A DNA stretch of 5,968 bases from Pseudomonadota bacterium (GTDB lineage Bacteria; Pseudomonadota; Alphaproteobacteria; Sphingomonadales; Sphingomonadaceae), in the NCBI GenBank assembly GCA_023427285.1, contig JAEZBH010000521.1:1-5968 (forward strand). Direction: 5' to 3'. The position numbers and the translations under genes are program-made. How positions within the stretch are numbered: the stretch's first letter is position 1; the number at the start of each line of letters is the position of its first letter. The notes under the pieces are model-generated. The model searched no databases and was not told where the DNA came from. It worked only from the letters and a program-made list of their open reading frames with translations. This document shows, piece by piece, positions 5,599-5,968 of this stretch.

Positions 5599-5968
5599 AT
5601 GGGTGAAGGGAACAACAAACTCTCGGCCGACTTAATCCGCAGTGTCGCGGACCTTCAAGATCAGGAAGTGCTCAGGCTTGTGCAGCTGCGTATCGCAGAC
5701 GGCGATGACCCTTTGCATATTGTCGAAGACTGCCGGCAGGGAATGATCGAAGTTGGCCGGCGCTATGAGCAGCACCAATATTATCTGGCAGGGCTTATCC
5801 TTGCTGGAGAAATATTGCGCGAGGTCATGGAGATCATCCAGCCGTTGACCAACCAGAAGTTTTTCGGCCAGACGGTGGGCACTGCGATTATTGGAACAGT
5901 GGAAGGCGACATCCACGATGCAGGATAAGATCTTTTCCAGATCCTGCTAACAGTACATGGTTTTACAG
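5599..5968 (+). pseudogene. Second corrinoid protein gene, interrupted by an in-frame TAA and cut by the window edge
   Basis: The frame starts at the ATG at 5599, preceded by AGGAG (5583-5587) 11 bases upstream. It encodes the helical cap of a corrinoid protein (VLRLVQLRIADGDDPLHIVE, MIEVGRRYEQHQYYLAGLI, LAGEILREVM) and enters the B12-binding domain at GTVEGDIHDAG (99-109). D104, H106 and G109 satisfy DxHxxG. A TAA at 5926-5928 then stops translation at 109 residues. The same frame continues after the stop as DLFQILLTVHGFT, which aligns with DIVVFMLDVNGFE of the intact protein encoded at 3124-3750. The stop replaces the Lys of that protein's motif; AAA to TAA is one substitution. As written, the product would lack almost the whole cobalamin domain. 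It is either a recent nonsense pseudogene, a sequencing or assembly error near the contig edge, or a recoded codon. The 3' part lies beyond the window. It is clearly a diverged paralog of the first corrinoid protein, not a copy. Confidence 0.8.

Overview
The window carries a nearly complete corrinoid-dependent methyl-transfer system of an anaerobic bacterium, with its regulator. The genes have strong AGGAG-type ribosome binding sites, moderately high GC in coding DNA, AT-rich intergenic DNA and sigma70-like promoters. Gene content points to an anaerobe that moves methyl groups into the tetrahydrofolate (Wood-Ljungdahl) pool. The overall look, including the subgroup of the URO-D-like methyltransferase, would suit a Chloroflexota (Anaerolineae-like), Desulfobacterota or Clostridia genome. 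That taxonomic guess is weak.

Layout, right to left on the minus strand. A consensus-like promoter at 4690-4719 drives three closely spaced genes. First is a methyltetrahydrofolate:corrinoid methyltransferase of the MtvA/MtgA/AcsE type (3801-4646). Second is a corrinoid protein of the MtvC/MttC type (3124-3750). Third is a URO-D-fold methyltransferase (1833-3104), probably the enzyme that takes the methyl group from the unknown substrate. A 14-bp perfect hairpin (1788-1820) follows the third gene. A separate near-perfect promoter (1748-1776) then drives a RACE/RamA-type reductive activator of corrinoid enzymes (start 1564), which runs off the left edge of the window.

Layout on the plus strand. 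A GntR-family regulator with a UTRA ligand-binding domain (4817-5572) is transcribed divergently from the operon. It is followed 26 bases later by a second corrinoid protein gene (from 5599). That gene's reading frame is interrupted by an in-frame TAA exactly after the DIHDAG cobalamin motif, although homologous sequence continues in the same frame to the window edge.

Inferred working: the URO-D-like enzyme methylates Co(I) on the corrinoid protein, and the MeTr-like enzyme passes the methyl group to tetrahydrofolate. When Co(I) is accidentally oxidised to Co(II), the RACE protein re-reduces it at the cost of ATP. The UTRA regulator probably senses the methylated substrate or a product. The substrate cannot be read from the sequence. 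No RNA genes, CRISPR arrays or mobile elements were seen.
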